From the NCBI RefSeq assembly GCF_041197575.1, contig NZ_JBDKXB010000006.1:62001-126000 (forward strand): a DNA stretch of 64,000 nt. The letters run 5' to 3'. Origin of the DNA: Thioalkalicoccus limnaeus. GTDB taxonomy: Bacteria; Pseudomonadota; Gammaproteobacteria; Chromatiales; Chromatiaceae. The notes below the pieces were generated by a model. It searched no databases, had not been told where the DNA came from, and was given only the letters and a program-made list of their open reading frames with translations. Shown piece by piece: positions 8,838-20,343 of the stretch; position 1 is the first letter of the stretch, and each line of letters begins with the position of its first letter. The position numbers and the translations under genes were made by a program.

Positions 8838-9887
8838 TCAGAATCGAATGCCGAGCGGGTGCGTGACCGGGGCATTCAGGCTGCCCACTAGCAGAAGACT
8901 GCCGACCGCCATGATCGCGAGTCCACCGGCCAACGCGACCACCTGCCCTGCCCTCTGCCAGCCCGGCCGCGATGCTCCGGTAGCCCACATCGCCAGTTGC
9001 CGGGTCTGAACCGCGAGGACCGCGAGGGTCGCCACCGTGATGGCCGTGCCGACCGACATCGCCATGACGGCGACCAGACCGGCGATCCACAACCCCATCA
9101 GTTGTGCGACTACCAACACCAAGATGGCTCCGGTACAAGGACGCACCCCGACCGCGGCGATCACGCCGACGACCGGCACAGCCCCCGCGTTCGCGGCGTT
9201 CCACTTGGCCGAGGCGATATCCGACGAGGAGGCCTTGCGTTCGGGGCCACCCGCGCCCGCGCGTTCGCAGACCGACGGATCCGACCGGCGGCCAGGCATT
9301 GGCTGCCCAGGTTGGCCCCTGGACGCCGCGATGGCGCGCAGTGCTCGGAACGTCAGCCAGGCACCGAGCAGGATCACCAACGTGAAGCTGAATTGCTCCA
9401 ACAGCGACGCCTGGCTCAGGGCCTCGCGGGTCGCACGCCCAGCAAGGAACAGGACGACCGAGACGATGAGAATCGCGCTCAGTCCTTGCAGCAATGCCGC
9501 CGCGAATGACAAGGCGACACCGCGACGAACCGGGACGCGTTGGGTCAGCAGGTAGGTCGTGATGACCGCCTTGCCGTGCCCTGGACCGACCGCATGGAAG
9601 ATCCCGTAGAGAAAACTCACGAGCACCAGGGCCGCGGCACTCCACAGCGACGGAGTCTCCCGCAGGTCTTGCAGACCCTCGGCCAACTGCCGATGCAACG
9701 CCCGCTGCTGCGCCAGCGTCCAGGCCACCGCCCTGTCCCACGGCGTCGCGGGCTCGGTTTCCACAACCTGCGGCCAGTCGGTCTCGGACGTCTCCCGGGC
9801 CGCACCGGATAGCAGCGACGCGTCGCCGGACAGGGGCCAGGATAGGAACAACAGCCCGAGCAGAAGAAACCGGTTCAGTGCGGACAC
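8838..9887 (-). CDS. NicO/RcnA-family nickel/cobalt transporter
   Basis: About 349 residues from a GTG at 9887, which is preceded by GGAGGT and overlaps the end of the upstream DUF1007 gene by 13 bases. A signal-like or first membrane segment (FLLLGLLFLSWPL) is followed by several membrane helices. The motif HAVGPGHGKAVI matches the histidine-rich helix of the NiCoT/RcnA family, and GVRPCTGAILVLV is the second family signature. A hydrophilic linker separates the two halves of the membrane region. It probably moves Ni, Co or another divalent metal; direction and metal cannot be told from sequence. The overlap implies it is made together with the DUF1007 protein. Confidence 0.85.
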   Translation of the reverse strand: MSALNRFLLLGLLFLSWPLSGDASLLSGAARETSETDWPQVVETEPATPWDRAVAWTLAQQRALHRQLAEGLQDLRETPSLWSAAALVLVSFLYGIFHAVGPGHGKAVITTYLLTQRVPVRRGVALSFAAALLQGLSAILIVSVVLFLAGRATREALSQASLLEQFSFTLVILLGAWLTFRALRAIAASRGQPGQPMPGRRSDPSVCERAGAGGPERKASSSDIASAKWNAANAGAVPVVGVIAAVGVRPCTGAILVLVVAQLMGLWIAGLVAVMAMSVGTAITVATLAVLAVQTRQLAMWATGASRPGWQRAGQVVALAGGLAIMAVGSLLLVGSLNAPVTHPLGIRF

Positions 9888-10519
9888 CGGACCTCCATCC
9901 ATTCGGCAAAATACCGACCCAAGGTCGGATCGGCGCGCTGATCGACGGCCATCGCGGCCGCACGTGCGACGATCGCCGGATCGGGCCGCGGCGGTATCCG
10001 TCGCGACTCGCAACCCTCCGCGCCATCGACGAAACGCAGCGCATCCTGCTCGGCATGCAGGATCTCGATGAAATAGGTCGGGTCGTACACGGTATAACGG
10101 ATCTTATTCGCCCGTGCATCGAGCGGCTCGTCGAGCCTCAGCTCGAAACGAAAATCGAGGCGCCCACCGACTCGTTCCAGGCGCGGATCGAACGCCTGAA
10201 AGGCGGCGATCGCGCGCCCTTCCGCCTCGATCTCGGTGAAGTAACGGTATTCGGTCAGATTGCCCAGGATCGTCCGGGCGATCCAATCAAGCTTCTCGTC
10301 GAGGGACTCGCCGCGCGCCTCGGGCGCCATGTCCTCGATCAACAGCACACTGTAGATCGGATCCATCAGCCAGGATTGGTGCAGCGCGGTGATCCGCCCC
10401 CGGTCGTCGGTAGCCAAGGCCACGCGCAGATCGATCCACGAATGCGGGTGCGCATGACAGACGGCCGACAGCACCAGGATCAGGCCGCTGGTCAAGCCGC
10501 GGCAGAGCAAGTGTCGCAT
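9875..10519 (-). CDS. DUF1007 family periplasmic protein
   Basis: 214 residues from the ATG at 10519. The N-terminus (MRHLLCRGLTSGLILVLSAV, ending CHA) is a clear signal peptide, followed at once by HPHSWIDLR, the typical start of the mature DUF1007 protein. Members are commonly encoded next to NicO transporters, as here, and may deliver or bind the metal; this is context, not proven function. Its stop overlaps the transporter start. A longer frame from 10651 would bury the signal peptide and is less likely. Confidence 0.8.
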   Translation of the reverse strand: MRHLLCRGLTSGLILVLSAVCHAHPHSWIDLRVALATDDRGRITALHQSWLMDPIYSVLLIEDMAPEARGESLDEKLDWIARTILGNLTEYRYFTEIEAEGRAIAAFQAFDPRLERVGGRLDFRFELRLDEPLDARANKIRYTVYDPTYFIEILHAEQDALRFVDGAEGCESRRIPPRPDPAIVARAAAMAVDQRADPTLGRYFAEWMEVRCPH

Positions 10520-10707
10520 GCACGAAAGACTCGAATTGTTTCGGAAGAACTCCAACGACATGATCCGGTGCGGAACCATTGGTTCAACCCGACGGCGCCA
10601 TGGCCGCCGGCTTGGCCCACTCGCTTGATCTCTGTCAAGACCAGATGCCACAACGGTCAGGGCGGGGCTGTCCTAACCGATTCCTCGCCGATTTCCCGGG
10701 CCGACGC

Positions 10708-11010
10708 TCAGGCCGCGCGTGGGCGCACATCCCGCTCGATGGTTGCTCCGAGATCGCGCTCGGCGATTTTCAGGTCGTAACTTGTCTGGAGGTTCAGCCA
10801 GGATTGCGCGTCACCGCCGAAGTAGCGCGCAAGGCGCAAGGCGGTATCCGGCGTCACCGCGCGCCGTTCCTTCACGATCTCGTGTAGGCGTGTCGCCGGC
10901 ACACGCAGTGCTTGGGCGAGTGCATTGACGCTCATGCCGAGCGGCGCCAGGAAGTCCTCCCTCAGGATCTCACCGGGATGGACCGGGCGCATGCCGTTGA
11001 AGGGTTTCAT
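10708..11010 (-). CDS. higA: HigA-type antitoxin
   Basis: 100-residue helix-turn-helix protein. The opening MRPVHPGEILREDFLAPLGMS and the following VNALAQALRVPATRLHEIV are the signature of the HigA/VapI addiction-module family. It would bind and neutralise the HigB-like RNase upstream and repress the operon. It lies 11 bases after the toxin gene, in the toxin-first order of higBA. The C-terminal tail (ERDVRPRAA) is variable in the family. Confidence 0.92.
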   Translation of the reverse strand: MKPFNGMRPVHPGEILREDFLAPLGMSVNALAQALRVPATRLHEIVKERRAVTPDTALRLARYFGGDAQSWLNLQTSYDLKIAERDLGATIERDVRPRAA

Positions 11011-11021
11011 GGGTTAACCTC

Positions 11022-11300
11022 TCAGTGGTAGTCAACGATCTCCACATCGTAGGCGTCGCCCTCGCGCCAGACGAAGCAGAGCCGCCATTGAGCGTTGATC
11101 CGAATGCTGTAGCTGCCCGTTCGGTCCCGGCTCAGGGCCTCCAACCGGTTGCCGGGGGGGCTGCGCAGAAAGTCCAGGGTGGACGCGTTGTCGAGCTGCG
11201 CCAGTTTTCGCTCGGCGACGGCCTGAAAGGCGCGAAACCGCGCCGGGCAACGGCCACCAAAGAGCCTCTCGGTTTCTTTGCACCGGAACGAGCGGATCAT
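11022..11300 (-). CDS. higB: HigB-type toxin (RelE superfamily mRNA interferase)
   Basis: 92 residues from the ATG at 11300 (MIRSFRCKETERLFGG). Typical features are FRAFQAVAERKLAQLDNA, SPPGNRLEALSRDR and the C-terminal core YSIRINAQWRLCFVW, all found in HigB toxins that cleave mRNA on the ribosome. A longer frame from 11375 runs through the operator and is rejected. It precedes higA in an apparent two-gene operon. All core blocks look intact, so the module may be active. Confidence 0.92.
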   Translation of the reverse strand: MIRSFRCKETERLFGGRCPARFRAFQAVAERKLAQLDNASTLDFLRSPPGNRLEALSRDRTGSYSIRINAQWRLCFVWREGDAYDVEIVDYH

Positions 11301-11620
11301 GCCGCCGACGATATTACGCCTGGCGTAATGAGTCAAACGCATAAGTCGATGTATCGCTGTCGAAACCGGGGGCAATCCCTGGATCTCGTCGTGGGGTGGG
11401 CGAGCCTGACGGGCTTTTGGGCCTGAGGATCGGGGATCGGAAACCCAACCGTCCTTGGGAGTCGCGAAGCCCAGGGGGCTTGACCGCAGCGGGGCTCAAA
11501 GATCGGAAAACAGGAGTCGCGGGACCAACTAGCCGCCGCCTGCATATTCGTGGTACGTCCCGTATTTCCGCGCAGCGGCACCGCCACGAAGGGTCGCCCT
11601 AGAAGGGACCTGAACAAGGC
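11301..11620. other. intergenic region between higBA and cbbR
   Basis: About 320 bases. The left end holds the higBA operator. I see no gene or clear terminator in the remainder, which lies upstream of higB and downstream of the cbbR stop. Confidence 0.5.
11313..11329. promoter_or_regulatory. palindromic operator upstream of higB
   Basis: ATTACGCC-T-GGCGTAAT, 8-base perfect arms around one base, lies 13 bases before the higB ATG. Its place just upstream of the toxin-antitoxin operon fits the autoregulatory site of the HigA helix-turn-helix dimer. That function is inferred from position. Confidence 0.55.
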
Positions 11621-12562
11621 CTACGGGCTCGCCCGATAGCGCTCGAGTACGGTCACCCCGGCCAGGTCGGCCAGCGATCGCGCCTCGGACAGGACCAGAT
11701 CGCGAAAGGCCCGGGCCGCCGGCGAGAGGCGTTTGCCACGCCGGTAAACCAGGTACCAGTGGCGCGACAGCGGAAAGCCCTCGACATCGAGCACGACCAG
11801 CCGCTTCGTCTCCAATTCGAGTTCAATCGTGTGCGCCGAGACCACGCTCAGACCCAACCCGGAGCGCACCGCTTGCTTGATCGCCTCGTTGCGCGTCATC
11901 TGCATGCCGGCCCTTAAGGCCAGGCCCTGTTCTTCGAAATAGCGTTCCAGGGCCTTGCGCGTCCCGGACCCAGGCTCGCGCATCAGAAAGACCTGATCGG
12001 CGAGCGCCACCGACGGGACGCGGTCGAGCCTGGCGAGCGGGTGGTCCGGCGGGGCAACGACCACGAGCGGGTTGTCGAGGAAGACTTCGGATTCCAGGTC
12101 GACCCCGTCCGGCGGCTGGCCCATCAAGACTAGGTCGACGTTGTTGGCCTCGAGTAGCCGAACCAGCTGCTCCCGGTTCGTGATATCGAGTTCCAACGCG
12201 ATGCCGGGGTAGCGACGCTGAAACAGCGCCAGCAGTCGCGGCGCGAAATACTTGACCGTGCTCGCCACCGCCACAGACAGCCGCCCGTGATCCAGCCCCT
12301 TGACCGCAGCGATGACCTCCTCGAGGTCCTTCAGCGACTGGTTGATGCTGCGACTGTAGTGATACAGCTCGTGACCGGCCTCGGTCAGCGCGACCGTCCT
12401 GCCGAGGCGCTCGAACAGCGGCATCCCGACCTCCTCTTCGAGCTGCCGCACCTGCATCGAGACGGCTGGTTGACTCAGGTGGAGCTCCTCGGCCGCGCGC
12501 GTGTAGCTGAGCCGCCGCGCCACGGTCTCGAAGATCCGCAACTGCCGCAATGAGAGGTTCAT
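11621..12562 (-). CDS. cbbR: LysR-type regulator of the Calvin cycle operon (CbbR)
   Basis: 313 residues from the ATG at 12562. The N-terminal winged helix-turn-helix reads LRQLRIFETVARRLSYTRA and continues HLSQPAVSMQVRQLEEEVG. The effector-binding domain follows (AVASTVKYFAPRLLALF, then MREPGSGTRKALERYF). It is divergent from cbbL, the standard position of CbbR, which activates cbb genes in response to metabolites. A longer frame from 12670 adds an arginine-rich stretch unlike the family, so the shorter start is preferred. Identification as CbbR rests mainly on this divergent position plus LysR similarity. Confidence 0.93.
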   Translation of the reverse strand: MNLSLRQLRIFETVARRLSYTRAAEELHLSQPAVSMQVRQLEEEVGMPLFERLGRTVALTEAGHELYHYSRSINQSLKDLEEVIAAVKGLDHGRLSVAVASTVKYFAPRLLALFQRRYPGIALELDITNREQLVRLLEANNVDLVLMGQPPDGVDLESEVFLDNPLVVVAPPDHPLARLDRVPSVALADQVFLMREPGSGTRKALERYFEEQGLALRAGMQMTRNEAIKQAVRSGLGLSVVSAHTIELELETKRLVVLDVEGFPLSRHWYLVYRRGKRLSPAARAFRDLVLSEARSLADLAGVTVLERYRASP

Positions 12563-12956
12563 CGCTGAGGGTCCCAGCCGGCTGACGTGCCGTACCCGAG
12601 CGATTGGCCGCTGCGATGCCCGAGCCCCAAGCGGCGCCCGCCCCGACCGAGCGTCCTGTGGATCAGGCAACGGACCGGCATCAGCGGAATCTGGGGTATT
12701 ACCATGACTGGCATAAGTGATTGCTTATCGCCTTGATTAGAAATACTGAATAGAAATTATAGCTTGGCCGCCTATAATGCACCGAGGTTACGCAGCGACC
12801 AATCCGCTGGGTGTAACCCAACGCCCGAGCCACCCGATGTCGGCTCGGCCCGATTCAGCGAACGGGCGATGCGGCGCATAACCAAACGAAAGGCGGGGTG
12901 TCGCCACCGCCTGGCACCAGCCCTTCATCACCCTACAGGAACAGAGGACATTGGCC
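12563..12956. other. cbbR-cbbL divergent control region
   Basis: About 394 bases between the two divergent genes. It is noticeably AT-richer around 12705-12780 than its surroundings. It holds a dyad ATAAG-N6-CTTAT and a perfect TATAAT, and near the right end an AGAGGA ribosome site for cbbL. No gene is seen. Confidence 0.7.
12713..12778 (+). promoter_or_regulatory. candidate CbbR-binding dyad and cbbL promoter
   Basis: The inverted repeat ATAAG-N6-CTTAT is at 12713-12728, and the sequence after it (TTGATTAGAAATACTGAA) has the T-N11-A flavour of LysR sites. A perfect -10 TATAAT lies at 12773-12778, while the expected -35 position (12750-12755, ATAGAA) is poor, as expected of an activator-dependent promoter. 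The assignment is inference from motif and position. Confidence 0.5.
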
Positions 12957-14375
12957 ATGGCTAAGACCTACAGCGCGGGCGTCAAAGAGTACCGCGAAAC
13001 CTACTGGATGCCGGAATACACCCCGCTCGATACCGACCTGCTCGCCTGCTTCAAGATCACGCCGCAGCCGGGCGTGCCGCGCGAGGAAGCCGCCGCCGCC
13101 GTTGCCGCTGAGTCCTCGACCGGGACCTGGACCACGGTTTGGACCGATCTGCTGACCGACCTCGACCACTACAAGGGCCGCGCCTACGCGATCGAAGATG
13201 TCCCGGGCAACGACGACGCCTTCTATGCCTTCATTGCCTACCCGATCGACCTGTTCGAAGAAGGCTCGGTCGTCAACGTCTTCACGTCGCTGGTCGGTAA
13301 CGTCTTCGGCTTCAAGGCGGTGCGCGCGCTGCGTCTCGAGGACGTGCGCTTCCCGATCGCTTACGTCATGACCTGCAACGGCCCGCCGCACGGCATCCAG
13401 GTCGAGCGCGACGTCATGAACAAGTACGGCCGTCCGCTGCTCGGCTGCACGATCAAGCCGAAACTGGGTCTGTCGGCGAAGAACTACGGCCGCGCCGTCT
13501 ACGAGTGCCTACGCGGCGGTCTCGACTTCACGAAGGACGACGAGAACGTCAACTCCCAGCCCTTCATGCGCTGGCGCCAACGCTTCGACTTCGTCATGGA
13601 CGCGATCGACAAGGCCGAGCGCGAGACCGGCGAGCGCAAGGGTCACTATCTGAACGTCACCGCCCCGACCCCGGACGAGATGTTCAAGCGCGCCGAATAC
13701 GCCAAGGAGATCGGCGCCCCGATCATCATGCACGACTACATCACCGGCGGCTTTTGCGCGAACACGGGCCTCGCCCAGTGGTGCCGCGACAACGGCGTGC
13801 TGCTGCACATCCACCGCGCGATGCATGCGGTGCTCGATCGCAACCCGAACCACGGCATCCACTTCCGCGTGCTGACCAAGGTCCTGCGCCTGTCCGGCGG
13901 CGACCATCTGCATACCGGCACGGTCGTCGGCAAGCTCGAGGGCGATCGCGAATCGACACTCGGCTGGATCGACCTGTTGCGCGAATCCTACATCAAGGAA
14001 GACCGCTCGCGCGGCATCTTCTTCGATCAGGACTGGGGCGCGATGCCCGGCGCCTTCGCCGTCGCCTCGGGCGGTATCCACGTCTGGCACATGCCGGCAC
14101 TCTTGGCCATCTTCGGCGATGACGCCGTGTTCCAATTCGGTGGCGGCACGCTTGGCCACCCGTGGGGCAACGCGGCCGGCGCCGCGGCCAACCGTGTCGC
14201 GCTCGAGGCCTGCGTCGAGGCCCGCAACCAGGGCGTCGCGATCGAGAAGGAAGGCAAGGAGGTGCTGACCAACGCCGCCAAGGACAGCCCCGAACTGAAG
14301 GCCGCGATGGAGACCTGGAAAGAGATCAAGTTCGAGTTCGACGTCGTCGACAAGCTCGACGTGGCGCACAAGTAG
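12957..14375 (+). CDS. cbbL: ribulose-1,5-bisphosphate carboxylase/oxygenase large subunit, form I
   Basis: 472 residues from the ATG at 12957; a TTG six bases upstream is in frame but less likely. It fixes CO2 onto ribulose bisphosphate in the Calvin cycle. Catalytic blocks are intact: KPKLGLSAKNYGR (the Lys175 loop), GGLDFTKDDENVN with the carbamylated Lys and Asp-Glu metal ligands, HIHRAMHAV, and loop 6 GTVVGKLEGDR. Length and motifs are those of a proteobacterial form I enzyme, probably the IA group. It is followed by cbbS. No cbbQ/cbbO activase genes and no carboxysome genes lie next to it in the window. Confidence 0.98.
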   Translation: MAKTYSAGVKEYRETYWMPEYTPLDTDLLACFKITPQPGVPREEAAAAVAAESSTGTWTTVWTDLLTDLDHYKGRAYAIEDVPGNDDAFYAFIAYPIDLFEEGSVVNVFTSLVGNVFGFKAVRALRLEDVRFPIAYVMTCNGPPHGIQVERDVMNKYGRPLLGCTIKPKLGLSAKNYGRAVYECLRGGLDFTKDDENVNSQPFMRWRQRFDFVMDAIDKAERETGERKGHYLNVTAPTPDEMFKRAEYAKEIGAPIIMHDYITGGFCANTGLAQWCRDNGVLLHIHRAMHAVLDRNPNHGIHFRVLTKVLRLSGGDHLHTGTVVGKLEGDRESTLGWIDLLRESYIKEDRSRGIFFDQDWGAMPGAFAVASGGIHVWHMPALLAIFGDDAVFQFGGGTLGHPWGNAAGAAANRVALEACVEARNQGVAIEKEGKEVLTNAAKDSPELKAAMETWKEIKFEFDVVDKLDVAHK

Positions 14376-14503
14376 GCCCCCAACTGGCCAGGCCGTCGTC
14401 GCACGACGCGCGGCCCAACGCACGACGACGCCGGGCGCCACAGGCGAACGCAATCAGTCCTGGGCGCGCGCAACCGAACCCACCGAAACCGGAGTAATGA
14501 CAC

Positions 14504-14860
14504 ATGAGCGAGATGCAGGACTACCAATCCAGCCTCGAGGATCCGAACAGCCGCAAGTTCGAGACCTTCTCCTACCTGCCGGCGATGGATGCCGCGCGCA
14601 TCCGCAAGCAGGTCGAATACATCGTCAGCAAGGGCTGGAACCCGGCCATCGAACACACCGAGCCGGAGAACGCCTTCGACCATTATTGGTACATGTGGAA
14701 GCTGCCGATGTTCGGCGAGACCGACGTCGACCGGATCCTCGCCGAGGCCGAATCCTGCCACAAGGCGCATCCGAACAATCATGTGCGGCTCGTCGGCTAT
14801 GACAACTACGCCCAATCGAAGGGCGCCGAGATGGTCGTCTTCCGCGGCAAGCCGGTATGA
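14504..14860 (+). CDS. cbbS: ribulose-1,5-bisphosphate carboxylase/oxygenase small subunit
   Basis: 118 residues. It caps the large-subunit octamer to form the L8S8 holoenzyme. Recognisable blocks are FETFSYLPAM, YIVSKGWNPAIEHTEP, YWYMWKLPMFGETD and the C-terminal VRLVGYDNYAQSKG. It starts 128 bases after the cbbL stop with a GGAG-containing leader. An inverted repeat 40 bases downstream may stabilise the message. Confidence 0.98.
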   Translation: MSEMQDYQSSLEDPNSRKFETFSYLPAMDAARIRKQVEYIVSKGWNPAIEHTEPENAFDHYWYMWKLPMFGETDVDRILAEAESCHKAHPNNHVRLVGYDNYAQSKGAEMVVFRGKPV

Positions 14861-14900
14861 CGAGAACCTGCACCGACTGACTGAGTCATCGGAACCGGGA

Positions 14901-14928
14901 GGCCGCGGGTGAGCCATCGCCCGCGGCC
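14901..14928 (+). terminator. GC-rich hairpin downstream of cbbS
   Basis: GGCCGCGGG, a 10-base loop, then CCCGCGGCC: a perfect 9-base-pair stem 40 bases after the cbbS stop. There is no T-run after it, so it may act as an mRNA-stabilising or weak transcription-terminating hairpin rather than a classical intrinsic terminator. Confidence 0.45.
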
Positions 14929-15040
14929 GCCCGGCCACATCGAGATCTTCCCACGACCCGGTCGGCGCCATCGCGCCGCACGGCTGCCAATCCTCCCTCG
15001 TCGGTCCGGGCGACGGCCATACCCGAGAACCCATCGCGAT

Positions 15041-15058
15041 TGTCAGATATTTCTGACA
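15041..15058. promoter_or_regulatory. palindrome upstream of the lipoamide-dehydrogenase-like gene
   Basis: TGTCAGA-TATT-TCTGACA, perfect 7-base arms around 4 bases, about 125 bases before the ATG at 15183. The symmetry and location suggest a binding site for a dimeric regulator. The regulator is unknown. Confidence 0.4.
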
Positions 15059-15182
15059 TCCCCGCTCATCGATTTCTCATAGCAGATCGGTCACCACTCA
15101 CTACAATTCCGACTAGAAGGATCGGCTTTGTGCCGCGCCTTGGGTGCAAGCGTGCTGGCCATCTCTTACGAGGATCCGAACC

Positions 15183-16643
15183 ATGAAAAGATCGGTCGAG
15201 GTCGCTGTGATCGGCGCGGGGCATGCTGGACTCAACGCTGTCAAGGAGATTCGCCAGGCTACCGACGATTGGGTTCTGATCAATGGCGGCCCGCTGGGCA
15301 CGACGTGCGCCCGTATCGGCTGCATGCCGTCGAAGGTGGCAATCCATCTCGCCGACAGTTTCAAGGCCCGGGATCGTCTCGATCGTTACGGCATCGCCGG
15401 CGGGGACACCTTGGCGCTAGACCCCTCCAAGGCGCTCGAGCATATCCGTGACCTGCGCGATACCTTCGTCGACCTGGTGCTCGCCAACACCACCGACGAG
15501 ATGGACCCCGAGCACCTGATCGACGGCTACGCCGAATTCATCGGTCCGCGGCGGATCAGAGTCGGCGACGACGAGATCGTCGCCAAAGCGGTTGTCATCG
15601 CGACAGGCGCACGCTCCGTAGTGCCCAACCACTGGCAGGAGGCGTTTGGCGACCGCATCCTGACCGTCGACACCCTCTTCGATCAAGAGACCTTGCCGCG
15701 GTCGGTCGCCGTCATCGGACTCGGACCGGTCGGCATCGAAATCGGCCAGGCCCTGCGCCGGATGGGGGTGTCGGTCACCGGCATCGACCATGGCCAGCGG
15801 GCATCTCGGCTGGCCGATCCCGCGATTAACCGAGCGGCGATCGAGATCCTCGGCCGCGAATTTCCGCTCTGGTTCGGCGATGAGCCAGAGGTCGAGCCCT
15901 GTTGTGAGGGTCTGCGCGTACGCGCCGGCCAACGCGAGGTCGAGGTCGAACGGTTATTCGTGTCCCTTGGGCGGCGCCCGAATCTCGAGCGCCTCGGCCT
16001 CGAACGGCTTGGTGTGCCGATAACATCGAGGGGTGCGCCTCGCTTCGATCCCGAGACGCTCAAGGTCGGCCGTCATCGGGTCTTCGTGGCCGGCGATGCC
16101 ACCGGTGGTCTCGCCACCCTGCAGCGGGCCAGCGCGCAAGGCCGCATCGCCGGATATAACGCGACCCATCGTCGGCTGCGCCGTTACCAGCCAGGCACAC
16201 CGATGTGGATCGTGTTCAGCGATCCAAACATCGCCTGTGTCGGTGCCAGCTGGAACCAACTGGACGAGCGGCATCTGGCCGTCGCCGAGCGGCGCTTCGG
16301 TCCGGTCGGTCGCACCCTGATCATGGGCCAGAACCGCGGCCTGCTGCGCGTCTATGCGGACCGACGCGACGGCCGGCTGCTCGGCGCCGCGATGATCGGG
16401 CCGCGCTGCGAGCATCTCGCGCACCTGCTGGCGTGGGGCATCGAATCCGGTCTGACGGTCGAAACGGCCTCGAAGATGCCCTTCTACCACCCGGTCATCG
16501 AGGAGGCCTTGCAAGAGGCGCTGATCGAACTGCAAGCCGAGCTCGCGCGCAGTCGCTGGCTGCATCGGCTCTTCCGGGGCTGGAAGCGCCGGTCCGGCCA
16601 GGGTGTGCCGGCAGCGACCAGGGCCGCCCGCCCAGCGATTTGA
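15183..16643 (+). CDS. dihydrolipoyl dehydrogenase-like FAD/NAD disulfide oxidoreductase
   Basis: 486 residues from the ATG at 15183. FAD-binding GAGHAG (residues 11-16), the redox-active disulfide CARIGC (Cys42 and Cys47) followed by MPSK, the NAD-binding GLGPVGIEIGQ block, VFVAGDATGG, and the C-terminal HPVIEEAL with the catalytic His-Glu are all present. It belongs to class I pyridine-nucleotide disulfide oxidoreductases. There are no 2-oxoacid dehydrogenase genes nearby, so a role in ordinary lipoamide complexes is not shown. It might instead oxidise another dithiol, including sulfur-pathway carriers. An upstream frame from 15144 is rejected because the FAD motif would sit too far in. Confidence 0.85.
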   Translation: MKRSVEVAVIGAGHAGLNAVKEIRQATDDWVLINGGPLGTTCARIGCMPSKVAIHLADSFKARDRLDRYGIAGGDTLALDPSKALEHIRDLRDTFVDLVLANTTDEMDPEHLIDGYAEFIGPRRIRVGDDEIVAKAVVIATGARSVVPNHWQEAFGDRILTVDTLFDQETLPRSVAVIGLGPVGIEIGQALRRMGVSVTGIDHGQRASRLADPAINRAAIEILGREFPLWFGDEPEVEPCCEGLRVRAGQREVEVERLFVSLGRRPNLERLGLERLGVPITSRGAPRFDPETLKVGRHRVFVAGDATGGLATLQRASAQGRIAGYNATHRRLRRYQPGTPMWIVFSDPNIACVGASWNQLDERHLAVAERRFGPVGRTLIMGQNRGLLRVYADRRDGRLLGAAMIGPRCEHLAHLLAWGIESGLTVETASKMPFYHPVIEEALQEALIELQAELARSRWLHRLFRGWKRRSGQGVPAATRAARPAI

Positions 16644-16800
16644 CGGGCCACACGCGGGCGGGGACCGCCGTCCGGCCGTTGCCAGCGAGAGTCCATCGGT
16701 CGACAATGCCGGACGGCGCGTGCCGGCGCCAGACGTTGGCTCCGGCATCCCGGCCGCGCCATCCGAAATCATCCGAGCCCCCACGCGCAGCAGGCCGTCC

Positions 16801-20184
<3,384 letters not shown>

Positions 20185-20343
20185 TACCGCGCTGACGACC
20201 GCCGCACCAGGTTCCGCACCCGGCGGCCGGTGCGGCCTGGCGCGATCCACTCGCCCGCAACGGCGAGCCGATCCGGTCGTTCGGAGATCGCGCATATCCG
20301 CCGGCGCCGCCACAGGCCAGCCCGTGGCGTTCGTGCCCCGACC

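Larger units (their letters stand above)
14861..15182. other. intergenic region between cbbS and the lipoamide-dehydrogenase-like gene
   Basis: About 320 bases without a gene. It holds the hairpin at 14901-14928 and a perfect palindrome at 15041-15058, which suggests that the next gene has its own regulated promoter. Confidence 0.6.
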
